A DNA stretch of 64,000 nucleotides from Aquimarina sp. BL5 (GCF_003443675.1 NZ_CP031963.1:5182501-5246500); one strand, 5' to 3'. Shown: positions 1 through 8,121, counted from the stretch's first letter. The notes: generated from the letters alone by a model not told the origin. Numbers and translations are program-made.

Positions 1-60
1 GTATTATAACTATTTTTTTCATTTTATTATTTTGTTCTTAATTTTAAAAATTTAAATAAA

Positions 61-855
61 TTAGTTGGGTAGTCTTACACTAACACCTGCACTTAGTAAT
101 AGATTTTGTCCATCGGTGATTCCGGATCCAACAGTAGCATCCAGTTGTATTGAATCACTTAATAAATAAGTAAAACCTGCATCCCAAAGGTGATTGGCTC
201 TACTATCTTCTGGAAAATCTCCATATAGTTCTGCATATACACCTAAGTTATCTGTGATGCTGTATCCATAAACAACCGTATAAACATATGCTGCTTCAGG
301 AGAATCATCGCCCCAAGCGGCTCCCAGATTATAAGAAAAGCTTGATTTTTCATTAAGTGTGTGTGCAAACGAAAATCTAAAATCTACTCCCGTAGTTTCT
401 GGTTTAAAATCATTCCCAGCCGTAAATGGTAAATATAGGTGTCCCAAAATTCCTATTTCGGGTAACCATCCTTTTTCTTCAGTAATTCCAATTTTAGCTC
501 CCAATAATAATGGTGATAATCCACTTTCTATATCATCTAGTTCTGTGCTATTAATTTCGGTTTTAGTTTCTGCAAAATCCCATCCTACTCTTAGTTCTAG
601 ATTGTCTAATAATCCGTATCTGAGTAATGTAGTATTAAAGGTTGTGGTTTTTTGTTTGAAAGCATCTTCTCCAGCATCTTCATAAAAAGCACCAGTTTCT
701 ATTTGAAGGTACCCTTTCGGCACTAAAGTAGGAGATTCGGTTTGATCAGGTCGATCAGTAACTAAGGTTCCAAGTTTGTTGGTTTCCTGAGAAAAAATAG
801 CGTTGAAACTTAGACAACTCAAAAAAGTAAGTAAGATGATTCTGCGTATTTGCAT
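61..855 (-). CDS. Outer-membrane transporter-like beta-barrel protein (MetA/phenol-degradation family type)
   Basis: The 264-residue product begins with a signal peptide (hydrophobic stretch to about residue 22, ending FSQ). A TDRPDQTESP motif follows, then alternating beta strands with aromatic girdles, ending in a beta strand (VSVRLPN). This layout matches the small exported barrels called 'transporter' (Phenol_MetA_deg-like) in Bacteroidota; the substrate is unknown. The gene is divergent from the MntR-type regulator at 907, with 51 bases between the two starts. A minus-strand -7 box lies at 887-894 and an inverted repeat sits in the gap, so control by that regulator is plausible. The family assignment is fairly good; the function is inferred. 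Confidence 0.7.
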   Translation of the reverse strand: MQIRRIILLTFLSCLSFNAIFSQETNKLGTLVTDRPDQTESPTLVPKGYLQIETGAFYEDAGEDAFKQKTTTFNTTLLRYGLLDNLELRVGWDFAETKTEINSTELDDIESGLSPLLLGAKIGITEEKGWLPEIGILGHLYLPFTAGNDFKPETTGVDFRFSFAHTLNEKSSFSYNLGAAWGDDSPEAAYVYTVVYGYSITDNLGVYAELYGDFPEDSRANHLWDAGFTYLLSDSIQLDATVGSGITDGQNLLLSAGVSVRLPN

Positions 856-872
856 TAGGTTTAGTACTTTTG
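850..872 (+). promoter_or_regulatory. Bacteroidota promoter for the MntR-type regulator
   Basis: A perfect -7 box TACTTTTG (865-872) is preceded by TTTG near 850 as a -33 element. Transcription would start near 877, about 30 bases before the regulator start. Confidence 0.5.
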
Positions 873-886
873 TTTTATTAATGATA

Positions 887-894
887 CAAAACTA
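887..894 (-). promoter_or_regulatory. Promoter -7 box for the divergent transporter-like gene
   Basis: Read on the minus strand the bases give TAGTTTTG, a match to TAnnTTTG. The predicted start near 882 precedes the gene start at 855 by about 25 bases. It overlaps the first half-site of the putative operator at 891-915. Confidence 0.45.
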
Positions 895-915
895 AAAAAG
901 TTAGTTATGACTAAC
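891..915. promoter_or_regulatory. Candidate operator of the MntR/DtxR-type regulator
   Basis: Three alternating half-sites are seen: ACTAA (891-895), TTAGT (901-905) and ACTAA (910-914). The last two form a perfect 6-base inverted repeat, GTTAGT-TATG-ACTAAC (900-915), across the start codon of the regulator. DtxR-family operators are palindromes with TTAG...CTAA arms, so autoregulation is a reasonable inference. Confidence 0.4.
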
Positions 916-1590
916 AAATTAAATTTGAATAATTTAACAAAAAGTGAAGAAGATTATTTAAAGGCTCTTTTTCATTTACTTATAGAGGGGGATTCTGTAA
1001 AAGTAGGGAACAATCAACTAGCTGATTATCTAAAAGTTTCTCCTGCTTCCACAAATAACATGATTAAAAAGCTAAAAGCTAAGAAGTATGTTGTAAGTGA
1101 GAAATATGGTAAGTTAGAGCTTACAGAAGAAGGGAGATCTATAGCAGTTCGTCTAATCCGAAAACATAGATTATGGGAAACATTTCTTTGTAATTATTTA
1201 AATTTCAGTTGGGATGAAGTCCATGATGTTGCGGAACAGCTAGAACATATAAAATCTCAAAAATTGATTAATGAATTGGATCGTTTTATGGATTTCCCTA
1301 CTAAAGATCCTCATGGAGAAGTAATTCCAAATGCAAATGGGGAATATTCTGTTTTGCCGAAAATTACATTATCGTCATTAGAAGAAGGAGCCGTTTGTCA
1401 GTTAGTTTCTGTAAATGATGCTTCTGTAACATTTCTTAAATATGTATCGGAAATTGGTTTAGCATTAAGTAGTGAGATAAAGGTGTTAGAAGTAAGAGAA
1501 TTCGATAGTTCTATAAAGATACAGTTTAATCAAACGGAAGAAACTGTTACCAGAAAATTTGCGGATAATGTTTTTGTGAAGGTGATATAG
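907..1590 (+). CDS. Metal-dependent transcriptional regulator, MntR type (DtxR family)
   Basis: This 227-residue protein has the three-part DtxR layout: a winged helix-turn-helix (about 10-75), a metal-binding and dimerisation domain (about 76-145) and a C-terminal SH3/FeoA-like domain (about 150-227). Metal ligands are visible by alignment with Bacillus MntR: D16, H87, E110, E113 and H114. The glutamate in the ExxEH motif, rather than a cysteine, points to manganese rather than iron sensing. It probably represses metal uptake genes when the metal is plentiful. The divergent barrel gene and the inverted repeat over the start codon suggest local targets. No metal transporter of a known class adjoins it. 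Confidence 0.85.
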   Translation: MTNKLNLNNLTKSEEDYLKALFHLLIEGDSVKVGNNQLADYLKVSPASTNNMIKKLKAKKYVVSEKYGKLELTEEGRSIAVRLIRKHRLWETFLCNYLNFSWDEVHDVAEQLEHIKSQKLINELDRFMDFPTKDPHGEVIPNANGEYSVLPKITLSSLEEGAVCQLVSVNDASVTFLKYVSEIGLALSSEIKVLEVREFDSSIKIQFNQTEETVTRKFADNVFVKVI

Positions 1591-1646
1591 TACAAGAATA
1601 AATGTTAAAAAAAGAAACACTATACGGGTTTATAAGATATACCTAT

Positions 1647-1654
1647 TATCTTTG
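1647..1654 (+). promoter_or_regulatory. Promoter -7 box for the exonuclease gene
   Basis: TATCTTTG matches TAnnTTTG and lies 17 bases before the start codon at 1672, which predicts a short leader of about 12-15 bases. Confidence 0.4.
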
Positions 1655-1671
1655 AATCACACAATCAATTT

Positions 1672-2451
1672 ATGGAGCTTAATTTAAAAAGACCGATCTG
1701 TTTTTTTGATCTGGAAACAACCGGTATTAATATTTCTAAAGATCGAATCGTGGAAATCTCTATTCTTAAAGTTTTTCCCAATGGAAACAAGGAAAGCAAA
1801 ACTTGGCTAGTCAATCCAGAGATGCCAATTCCACGAGAGACTACCGAAGTACATGGTATTACTGATGAAAAAGTAGCGAATGAGCCTACTTTTAGGCAAT
1901 TAGCAAGTAAAGTTAGCGAAATGATTAAAGGATGTGATCTGGGAGGGTTTAATTCTAATCGTTTCGATATTCCTTTACTAGCTGAAGAATTATTACGTGC
2001 TGATTTAGATTTTGATATGAAAAATACAGTGGCGGTAGATGTGCAAACTATTTTTCATAAAATGGAAAAGAGAACATTAGCTGCTGCATATAAATTTTAT
2101 TGTGATAAGGATTTAGAGAATGCACATTCTGCAGAGGCTGATACGAATGCAACATACGAAGTTCTCAAAGCACAGTTGGATAGGTATTCAGAGTTAGAGA
2201 ATGATACTAAGTTTCTTGCCGAATTTAGTTCCAGAAAACAATTTGCAGATTTTGCAGGTTTTATTGCCTATGATAAAGAAGGAAGAGAGGTATTTTCTTT
2301 TGGGAAACATAAAGGTAAATTGGTAGAAAAGGTGATGGAAGAAGAGCCAGGATATTTTGGTTGGCTTCAGAATGCGGATTTTCCTTTATATACAAAGAAA
2401 GTTCTTACTGCAGTGAGGCTACGTAAACTAAATAATAGTCTTAAACTTTAA
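1672..2451 (+). CDS. 3'-5' exonuclease, DEDDh (DnaQ-like) family, with extra C-terminal domain
   Basis: A DnaQ/exonuclease fold covers residues 1-185: FFDLETTG supplies D13 and E15, a GFNSNRFDIPLL segment supplies the second aspartate, and HSAEADTNAT supplies the DEDDh histidine and last aspartate. It should remove 3' nucleotides from DNA or RNA in the cytoplasm. Residues 205-259 add a compact domain with FSFGKHKGK and GYFGWLQN motifs, resembling the C-terminal region of exodeoxyribonuclease X and the stand-alone DUF3820 protein at 48483. This suggests a DNA repair or processing role rather than a replicative proofreading subunit. The FAH-family gene follows after 18 bases, probably in the same transcript. 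Confidence 0.8.
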   Translation: MELNLKRPICFFDLETTGINISKDRIVEISILKVFPNGNKESKTWLVNPEMPIPRETTEVHGITDEKVANEPTFRQLASKVSEMIKGCDLGGFNSNRFDIPLLAEELLRADLDFDMKNTVAVDVQTIFHKMEKRTLAAAYKFYCDKDLENAHSAEADTNATYEVLKAQLDRYSELENDTKFLAEFSSRKQFADFAGFIAYDKEGREVFSFGKHKGKLVEKVMEEEPGYFGWLQNADFPLYTKKVLTAVRLRKLNNSLKL

Positions 2452-2469
2452 TTCTTTTTATAATCAATT

Positions 2470-3081
2470 ATGAAGCTTATTTGTATAGGTCGTAATTATA
2501 CGGATCATATCGAAGAATTAGAAAACGAGAAACCAACCGATCCCGTGGTTTTCATGAAACCAGATACTTCGATTTTGTTAAAAAAACAACCTTTCTTTAT
2601 TCCTGATTTTTCTGATGATATCCATCATGAGGTAGAAATTTTAGTCAAAATTAAAAAGGTTGGAAAGCATATTGATCGAAAATTCGCATATAAATATTAC
2701 GATGAAATTGGGCTTGGAATCGATTTTACAGCCCGAGATTTACAAAGCGAATTGAAATCTAAAGGATTGCCTTGGGAAAAGGCTAAAGCTTTTGATGGAG
2801 CGGCTGTTATAGGGAATTGGATGTCCAAAGAAAATTTTCCGGATGTTAACAATATTAATTTTCACTTAGAAAAAAATGCAGAGACTGTTCAAAAAGGAAA
2901 CACAGGGTTTATGCTTTGGAAAATTGATGAATTGATAGAATATGTGTCAAAATATTTTACTTTAAAGATAGGAGATGTTATCTTTACAGGAACACCGGCT
3001 GGAGTTGGAGCTGTAAAGGCAGATGATACTTTAACTGGTTTTATAGAGAAACAACAAATTTTTTCAATAAGAATCAAATAG
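2470..3081 (+). CDS. Fumarylacetoacetate hydrolase (FAH) family protein
   Basis: The 203-residue product is the short single-domain form of the FAH superfamily, which hydrolyses or decarboxylates acylpyruvates and related 2-oxoacids in the cytoplasm. It starts KLICIGRNYTDHIEEL, carries the metal-binding HHEVEI segment (about residue 57), and ends with the FTGTPAGVGAV signature typical of the fold. The likely activity is an acylpyruvase or oxaloacetate decarboxylase-like one, but the substrate cannot be read from sequence. Its stop codon directly abuts the start of the next gene, so the two are very likely cotranscribed. Confidence 0.8.
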   Translation: MKLICIGRNYTDHIEELENEKPTDPVVFMKPDTSILLKKQPFFIPDFSDDIHHEVEILVKIKKVGKHIDRKFAYKYYDEIGLGIDFTARDLQSELKSKGLPWEKAKAFDGAAVIGNWMSKENFPDVNNINFHLEKNAETVQKGNTGFMLWKIDELIEYVSKYFTLKIGDVIFTGTPAGVGAVKADDTLTGFIEKQQIFSIRIK

Positions 3082-3420
3082 ATGAGCAAAGGGTATAGCT
3101 TAGAAAGTGTAAATGAATTATCTGGTGGAGATGATGAGTTTATAACAGTTTTAGTACAAACATTTTTAGAAGAGATACCTCCCGATTTGGATAGTATGGG
3201 ACAGGCAGTTAAAAACAATGATCCCAAAACTGCGTACCAATTTGCACATAAGATGAAACCGAATCTTCAGTTGTTTGGGATTGATCTTTTAAAAGAGATT
3301 AAACAAGTAGAGGCTTGGTCTAAATCTGGTAAAACACAATCAGAAATAGAACCTATATTAAATCATATCGTTACTACAGTTAATGGGGCTATCGAAGATC
3401 TGAAAGCTGACTTTCAATAA
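3082..3420 (+). CDS. Hpt domain phosphotransfer protein
   Basis: This 112-residue protein is a single histidine phosphotransfer (Hpt) four-helix domain. The phospho-accepting histidine is H56 in [13 protein letters not shown], which aligns with the usual AHxLKGxxxxxG motif. It would relay phosphate between a hybrid kinase and a response regulator in the cytoplasm. No kinase or response regulator is adjacent, so it is an orphan. It starts immediately after the FAH gene stop and ends two bases before cinA, so it belongs to a tight operon of otherwise metabolic genes. Confidence 0.8.
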   Translation: MSKGYSLESVNELSGGDDEFITVLVQTFLEEIPPDLDSMGQAVKNNDPKTAYQFAHKMKPNLQLFGIDLLKEIKQVEAWSKSGKTQSEIEPILNHIVTTVNGAIEDLKADFQ

Positions 3421-3422
3421 TT

Positions 3423-4664
3423 ATGCTTGCAGAAATAATTACCATCGGAGATGAAATTCTTATTGGTCAAATTGTAGATTCCAATTCTGCTTTTATTGGA
3501 AAAGAGCTTAATAAAATAGGTATTGATGTTTATCAGATAACGTCCATTCAAGATGATAAACAACATATTTTAGACGCACTAGAAGAAGCAAAAAACAGAG
3601 TTGATATAGTTCTTGTGACTGGGGGATTAGGTCCTACAAAAGACGATATAACAAAGCATACTATCTGTGAGTTTTTTGATGATACGTTAGTGGAAAATGA
3701 TAAAGTGTTACAGCATATCGAAACACTTTTTGCAAAATATATACATACACCGGTTACGGATATTAACAGAATGCAAGCGCTCGTTCCAAGTACATCAACT
3801 GTTCTTATGAATAGTTTTGGTACTGCTCCTGGAATGTGGTTAGAAAAGGAGAATACTGTTTTTGTGTCTATGCCCGGAGTGCCTTTTGAGATGAAAAATC
3901 TAATGAAGGATGAGGTGTTACCTAGACTTCAGGAAAAATTTGATAGACCATTTATTATTCATAAGACCGTATTAACATATGGTTTAGGAGAAAGCGCAAT
4001 AGCAAAGAAAATAGAACAATGGGAGGATGATTTACCTTCTTTTATCAAACTAGCATATCTGCCAAATTTAGGTAGGGTTAGATTACGTCTTTCCGCACGT
4101 GGAATTGATGAAAAATTATTGATAGATACTATTGAGAATAAGATAGCTGATTTACATGCGTTTATAGGTGATATCATCGTAGGTTATGAAGAAGATGAGT
4201 CGATAGAGTTAATGATCGGTAAGATACTTGCTTCTCGAGGACAATTTTTGGCAGTTGCAGAGAGTTGTACCGGTGGAAAAATTTCTCAATCTATAACGGC
4301 TTATGCAGGATCTTCATCATTCTTTAAAGGAGGTGCAGTTACTTATGCTACTCAATCTAAAACAGATCTTTTGGGTGTTGATAGGGATTTGATTAAACAG
4401 TATACAGTGACCAGTAATGAAGTTGCTAAAGCTATGGCATTAGGAGTGAAAAATAAGTTTAAATCTGATTATGCGATCGCTACAACCGGAAATGCCGGAC
4501 CTTCTAAAGGAGATGGAGATGTTGAGGTAGGTACAGTTTTTATAGCAATTGCTACTCCAGATCGTGTTTTTTCAGAGAAATTCGTGTTTAGTAATTTACG
4601 TGAACGAACAATAGGGAAGGCTGTAAATAAATCCTTTGAAATGCTTTTTAACGAGATTACCTAA
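3423..4664 (+). CDS. cinA: CinA family nicotinamide-nucleotide amidohydrolase / competence-damage protein
   Basis: The 413-residue protein has both CinA domains. The N-terminal MoCF-like domain (about 1-170) starts [19 protein letters not shown] and has GGLGPTKDD, associated with ADP-ribose pyrophosphatase activity. The C-terminal PncC domain (about 255-413) has AESCTGGKI and [11 protein letters not shown], associated with deamidation of nicotinamide mononucleotide. The role is pyridine nucleotide salvage and repair. The length is normal for the family. It is the last gene of the plus-strand group and faces the paralogue array at 4670, with only five bases between stop codons. Confidence 0.9.
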   Translation: MLAEIITIGDEILIGQIVDSNSAFIGKELNKIGIDVYQITSIQDDKQHILDALEEAKNRVDIVLVTGGLGPTKDDITKHTICEFFDDTLVENDKVLQHIETLFAKYIHTPVTDINRMQALVPSTSTVLMNSFGTAPGMWLEKENTVFVSMPGVPFEMKNLMKDEVLPRLQEKFDRPFIIHKTVLTYGLGESAIAKKIEQWEDDLPSFIKLAYLPNLGRVRLRLSARGIDEKLLIDTIENKIADLHAFIGDIIVGYEEDESIELMIGKILASRGQFLAVAESCTGGKISQSITAYAGSSSFFKGGAVTYATQSKTDLLGVDRDLIKQYTVTSNEVAKAMALGVKNKFKSDYAIATTGNAGPSKGDGDVEVGTVFIAIATPDRVFSEKFVFSNLRERTIGKAVNKSFEMLFNEIT

Positions 4665-4669
4665 TCTGG

Positions 4670-5071
4670 TTATTTGATAGCTTCTTTTTTTGTCCACTCA
4701 ATAGCATCTTTCAGGTCTTGGAAATTATAAAAAGGCCTTTTTGCAAAATGTTTTTCAATTTCTGTAGACATTGTGCTTATTGAATTATAGGTAACTACAC
4801 CATAACCTTTAAAATTGTCCATATATATAAGCGGGCAGTCCAAATAATCCGTGGGTATAATCGAATGTGAATTAATTCTGTCAGAAATATAGGTGAATGG
4901 TTGGTCATTTCCATAGTGTTTTTGTACGATAGGTATAAGATCATGAAGTTTCCCTAATGTAATTACTTCACCTTCTTTGATCTCTGCAATGATGTATTGG
5001 TCATAAAAGTAATAGGTACCGAGATTAAGATCGTATTTTTTGATCAAAGTGTCATTTGATATGATTTTCAT
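4670..5071 (-). CDS. Small paralogous protein, array copy 1 (most divergent)
   Basis: This 133-residue protein is the promoter-distal and most divergent of five tandem paralogues. It lacks a signal peptide and membrane segments. It shares the family pattern: eleven residues, a K-[HY]-x-[LI] start, a YYFYDQYIIAEIKEGEVIT strand pair, HYGNDQPFTYISDRINSHS, KGYGVVTYNSI, and a C-terminal helix with DLKDAIEW. The alternating strand/helix order and the final amphipathic helix resemble SpoIIAA/STAS-like folds, but this is an inference. Function is unknown. The first tyrosine in RINSYS is histidine here, unlike the other copies. Confidence 0.7.
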   Translation of the reverse strand: MKIISNDTLIKKYDLNLGTYYFYDQYIIAEIKEGEVITLGKLHDLIPIVQKHYGNDQPFTYISDRINSHSIIPTDYLDCPLIYMDNFKGYGVVTYNSISTMSTEIEKHFAKRPFYNFQDLKDAIEWTKKEAIK

Positions 5072-5261
5072 AACTTTTATTCTTTTGTTAGTTATGAATA
5101 AGTCGGGAAACTAAGGTTATCATTTCTTGTTACTATTTGTTATTCAGTGTTTTAAGGATTTCAAACGTTATAGTTGGGTTTTTTTTAGAAAATTATGAAA
5201 ATATTAGCATAATGGATTTGCTATTCTTCCGTCGAGAATAAAATTTGGGATAACCTTTTAA

Positions 5262-5663
5262 TTAATCTGAGATGACTAATTTGTCTACCCATTTAATTGC
5301 ATCATCAAGCTTATAGAATGTACGTGTTGGAATTTTTAAGAATGATCTTTCTAACTCAGCAATTTTTGATCCGATAGAATTGTAACTCACCACAGCATAT
5401 CCTTTTACATTGGGGAATTGTTCATTTGTTTTAAAATGATTTGTAGGTTCAAAAGAATATGAATTGATTCTATTGGCAATATAAACAAATGGCGTTTTGT
5501 CTCCATAGTGCGTTTTTCCTAATTTTATAAGCTCTGAGGCATTTTCATAAGTAAGAATAACTCCTTCGTTGATTTCTGATATAACGAAGTTTTTGTGGAA
5601 ATAAAATATTCCAATATCGAGCTCGTGTTTATGAACGGGTTTTTTGCTATAAGTACACTTCAT
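5262..5663 (-). CDS. Small paralogous protein, array copy 2
   Basis: The 133-residue product follows the array pattern closely: IGIFYFHKNFVISEINEGVI, HYGDKTPFVYIANRINSYSF, FPNVKGYAVVSYNSI, and a final DDAIKWVDKL helix. It is predicted to be a soluble cytoplasmic alpha/beta protein. The start at 5663 leaves eleven residues before KHELDIG, as in the other four copies. A gap of 190 bases separates it from copy 1 and 91 bases from copy 3, so each copy may have its own promoter, though I find no clear box here. Function is unknown; a STAS/SpoIIAA-like fold is possible. Confidence 0.7.
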   Translation of the reverse strand: MKCTYSKKPVHKHELDIGIFYFHKNFVISEINEGVILTYENASELIKLGKTHYGDKTPFVYIANRINSYSFEPTNHFKTNEQFPNVKGYAVVSYNSIGSKIAELERSFLKIPTRTFYKLDDAIKWVDKLVISD

Positions 5664-5754
5664 TCCTAATTGTACATAGTTCTATTAAGTTTATTACATC
5701 ATGAATAGTTTTTTCAGGAGTACTTTGTTGCTTATTTATTGTTGTTAGATAATT

Positions 5755-6168
5755 TTAGTTAGTATTAGCTAATGGTGCAATTAATTCATCTGCCCATAGC
5801 AAAGCATCATCTAAGGAATTAAAAATTCCAGTTGAAGTTTCAAGAAAGGATTGCTCCAAGGTGGCTACTTTGTTATTAATAGCATCATAGGTTACTACTC
5901 CATATCCCGTAAAGTTTGGAAACAACTTTGAGGATTTGAAATGTCCAGTAGGCACAAAAGAGTAGGAATTTTTTCTATTAGATATATATACAAATGGAAT
6001 AGTAGTTCCGTAATAGGAATGAATTCGTTCAAATAAGTCCGAGCAGTTTTCAAAACTAAGGATGATGCCTTCTTTTATTTCCGAAATTATATGATTTTTA
6101 TAAAAATAAAATGACCCAATAGAAAGTTGATGCTTATGGATAAGCTTTTCGTTAAAATCGTGAACCAT
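5755..6168 (-). CDS. Small paralogous protein, array copy 3
   Basis: This 137-residue paralogue has IGSFYFYKNHIISEIKEGII, IPFVYISNRKNSYSF, FPNFTGYGVVTYDAINNKVA and a LDDALLWADELI helix, with a four-residue tail. It is closest to copy 5: both carry NRKNSYSF where copies 1, 2 and 4 have a RINS motif. A good minus-strand -7 box (6194-6201) lies about 26 bases upstream of the start, so it probably has its own promoter. No signal peptide or membrane segment is seen. The biochemical role is unknown. Confidence 0.7.
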   Translation of the reverse strand: MVHDFNEKLIHKHQLSIGSFYFYKNHIISEIKEGIILSFENCSDLFERIHSYYGTTIPFVYISNRKNSYSFVPTGHFKSSKLFPNFTGYGVVTYDAINNKVATLEQSFLETSTGIFNSLDDALLWADELIAPLANTN

Positions 6169-6193
6169 TTTTAGATAAGATGTTTTCCAATTA

Positions 6194-6201
6194 CAAATGT
6201 A
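6194..6201 (-). promoter_or_regulatory. Promoter -7 box for array copy 3
   Basis: Minus-strand TACATTTG matches TAnnTTTG exactly. The predicted transcription start near 6189 gives a leader of about 20 bases to the start codon at 6168. Confidence 0.4.
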
Positions 6202-6306
6202 ATATACTCTTTATTTGATTATTAGTCAATAATAAGAATGTAAAGTTAATAAAAAATCATTTTTACAGTTAATTTTGTAAAATATAAGTAACGTTAACTT
6301 ACTCGT

Positions 6307-6714
6307 TTAATCGTGCAGAATTAGTTCATCTACCCAAAGTATAGCTTCTTCTAAATTATCAAAAATCTTTGTTGGTGCATAAAGAAAAGATTGTTCTAAT
6401 GTAGCTATTTTGTTATTAATAGAGTTATAAGTAATTACCCCATATCCTTTTACGTTAGGTAATATTTTTTTAGTTTCAAAATGAATGGTCGGCTGTATAG
6501 AATATGAATTAATTCTATTGGCGATATATACAAATGGAGTATTATTAGGGTAATATTTTTTTGTGTATTTGTTGGTGACCTTTAATACCATCTCCAAACT
6601 CACTATAACCCCTTCATTAATTTCAGAAACCATAAAATTATCACAATAATAAAAAGAACCAATTTTGGCAATGACATGTTTTTTGATTAGTCTTTTTTTT
6701 AAATGTGGGAGCAT
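6307..6714 (-). CDS. Small paralogous protein, array copy 4
   Basis: This 135-residue copy has a one-residue insertion at the start of the fold (AKIGSFYYCDNFMVSEINEG). It keeps TPFVYIANRINSYS, PNVKGYGVITYNSINNKIA, EQSF and the EEAILWVDELI helix. It is predicted to be soluble. The start gives the same eleven-residue lead as the other copies. The upstream gap to copy 5 is only 56 bases, so copies 5 and 4 may share a transcript. Function is unknown. Confidence 0.7.
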   Translation of the reverse strand: MLPHLKKRLIKKHVIAKIGSFYYCDNFMVSEINEGVIVSLEMVLKVTNKYTKKYYPNNTPFVYIANRINSYSIQPTIHFETKKILPNVKGYGVITYNSINNKIATLEQSFLYAPTKIFDNLEEAILWVDELILHD

Positions 6715-6770
6715 TAATTTTTAAAGTATGTGATAATTCATTACAGTATAATCAAAACTACGATTTTACT

Positions 6771-7172
6771 TTAATCATGAAGCATTAGTTTATCAGCCCA
6801 GAGCTTAGCATCGTCTAGATTTTCAAAAATTCTTGTAGGAACGTTAAGAAAGGACTGTTCTAGTGTAGCTATTTTGTTATTGATAGAGTTATATGTAACT
6901 ACTCCATAGCCCTTTAAATTCGGAAACAGTTTTGCTGATTTAAAATGAGTTGTTGGTTCAAAAGAATATGAATTTTTCCTATTAGTTATATACACAAATG
7001 GTATGTTTGTTCCATAATATTCTTTGGTTAATAAAAACAATTTTGTGGCCTTATCATAATTTAAGGACGCACCTTCATTCATTTCTGAAACCATAAAATT
7101 TTTATAAAAAAAGAAAGATCCTATATCAAGTACGTGCTTCCTAATGAAGTCATTAGCATTATTTTGGCGCAT
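6771..7172 (-). CDS. Small paralogous protein, array copy 5
   Basis: I chose the ATG at 7172 because it leaves exactly eleven residues before KHVLDIG, as in all four other copies. The frame is open to 7199 with further ATGs at 7181 and 7199. The protein shows IGSFFFYKNFMVSEMNEGAS, IPFVYITNRKNSYSF, FPNLKGYGVVTYNSINNKIA and a final LDDAKLWADKL helix. It is soluble and of unknown function. It is promoter-proximal in the array; a weak -7-like TATCTTAG lies near 7190. Confidence 0.7.
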   Translation of the reverse strand: MRQNNANDFIRKHVLDIGSFFFYKNFMVSEMNEGASLNYDKATKLFLLTKEYYGTNIPFVYITNRKNSYSFEPTTHFKSAKLFPNLKGYGVVTYNSINNKIATLEQSFLNVPTRIFENLDDAKLWADKLMLHD

Positions 7173-7314
7173 AACAATCATTTTTTCTCTAAGATACAAT
7201 TTAGAGTTTTAAAAATCAATCATTTGATATAAGTTATTTTAAGTTTTTTTTAGTAGGATAAGCTTTTTGTTGTAAGAATTTTTGGTTTTCAATATCACTA
7301 TAAATAGAGTGTAT

Positions 7315-7341
7315 AAAAAAAGCGGATCCTAAGATCCGCTT
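7315..7341 (-). terminator. Intrinsic terminator, minus strand
   Basis: AAGCGGATC (7320-7328) pairs perfectly with GATCCGCTT (7333-7341) around a 4-base loop. The run of A before it reads as a T-run on the minus strand. It ends a transcript starting between here and rpmB, since array copy 5 lies downstream of it. Confidence 0.7.
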
Positions 7342-7409
7342 GTTTACTACTCAATTACCCCATATCAAGTAGTTAGTTATAGTTATGAAAACTAACTGGT
7401 GTAAAAGTA
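7315..7409 (-). ncRNA. Candidate short non-coding transcript with strong terminator
   Basis: The 470 bases between copy 5 and rpmB hold no gene. On the minus strand a near-match -7 box (TACTTTTA, 7402-7409) is followed by about 80 bases with no usable reading frame, then a perfect 9-bp hairpin (7320-7341) with a 4-base loop and a T-run. That layout could give a roughly 80-base RNA. No family is recognised. The alternative is a terminator left from a lost gene. Confidence 0.35.
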
Positions 7410-7603
7410 CTTGGTATACATGAATTGTTATATAGGTATAAATACCTGTTTTAATAAATGAGAGTAGAATTTCTTTATCTTTGATGTCTTTGTGTAATGA
7501 ATGAATCATAGGTCATTTTTGCTAGATGAATACCTTTGGTTTTAGTATTTACGGTAGTATTGAAATAAAATATTTAAAAAGAGAAAAAAATACAAAACTA
7601 TTA

Positions 7604-7634
7604 TTGGTGGTTCGGTAAATAATTCGTTAATTTG
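7604..7634 (+). promoter_or_regulatory. Promoter for the rpmB operon
   Basis: TTGG at 7604-7607 and TTAATTTG at 7627-7634 (one mismatch to TAnnTTTG), followed by CACCC, make a likely promoter about 37 bases before rpmB. The TTTGCACCC context recurs at 17770 and, as TTTGCGCCC, at 14358. Confidence 0.4.
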
Positions 7635-7670
7635 CACCCTGTTTTGAAATAATACCAAAATTAAGAAGAG

Positions 7671-7910
7671 ATGTCAAGAGTTTGCGAGCTTACAGGTAAA
7701 AAAGCGATGGTGGGAAATAACGTTTCTCACGCTATGAATAAAACAAAACGTAAATTCAACGCGAATTTAATAAAAAAGCGTTTTTATATTCCAGAAGAAG
7801 ATCGTTGGGTAACACTTAAGGTGTCTACTGCGGCTTTAAAAAATATAAATAAAAACGGTATTGCTGCTGTTTTAAAAGAAGCAAGAGCTAAAGGTTTCTT
7901 AACAAAATAA
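7671..7910 (+). CDS. rpmB: 50S ribosomal protein L28
   Basis: The 79-residue basic protein begins [20 protein letters not shown] and has the [10 protein letters not shown] segment diagnostic of bL28. It binds 23S rRNA in the large subunit. It leads the operon rpmB-rpmG-DUF4295, with 24 bases to rpmG. The length is normal for Bacteroidota L28. Confidence 0.97.
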   Translation: MSRVCELTGKKAMVGNNVSHAMNKTKRKFNANLIKKRFYIPEEDRWVTLKVSTAALKNINKNGIAAVLKEARAKGFLTK

Positions 7911-7934
7911 ATCAGCTTTTAAAAAGATACTATA

Positions 7935-8117
7935 ATGGCAAAGAGAGGTAATAGAGTTCAGGTAATCTTAGAATGTACAGAGCACAAAGCTACTGGTAAA
8001 CCAGGTACTTCTAGATATATTACAACAAAAAATAAGAAGAACACTCCTGATAGAATGGAAATAAAGAAATTTAATCCTATTCTTAAGAAAATGACTGTTC
8101 ATAAAGAAATAAAATAA
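7935..8117 (+). CDS. rpmG: 50S ribosomal protein L33
   Basis: This 60-residue protein matches bL33, with [23 protein letters not shown] and a basic C-terminus. Only one cysteine (in ECTEHK) is present and the CxxC pairs of zinc-binding L33 are missing, so this is a zinc-independent form. It lies between rpmB and the DUF4295 gene, 4 bases before the latter, in the order usual for Bacteroidota. Confidence 0.95.
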   Translation: MAKRGNRVQVILECTEHKATGKPGTSRYITTKNKKNTPDRMEIKKFNPILKKMTVHKEIK

Positions 8118-8121
8118 GACA

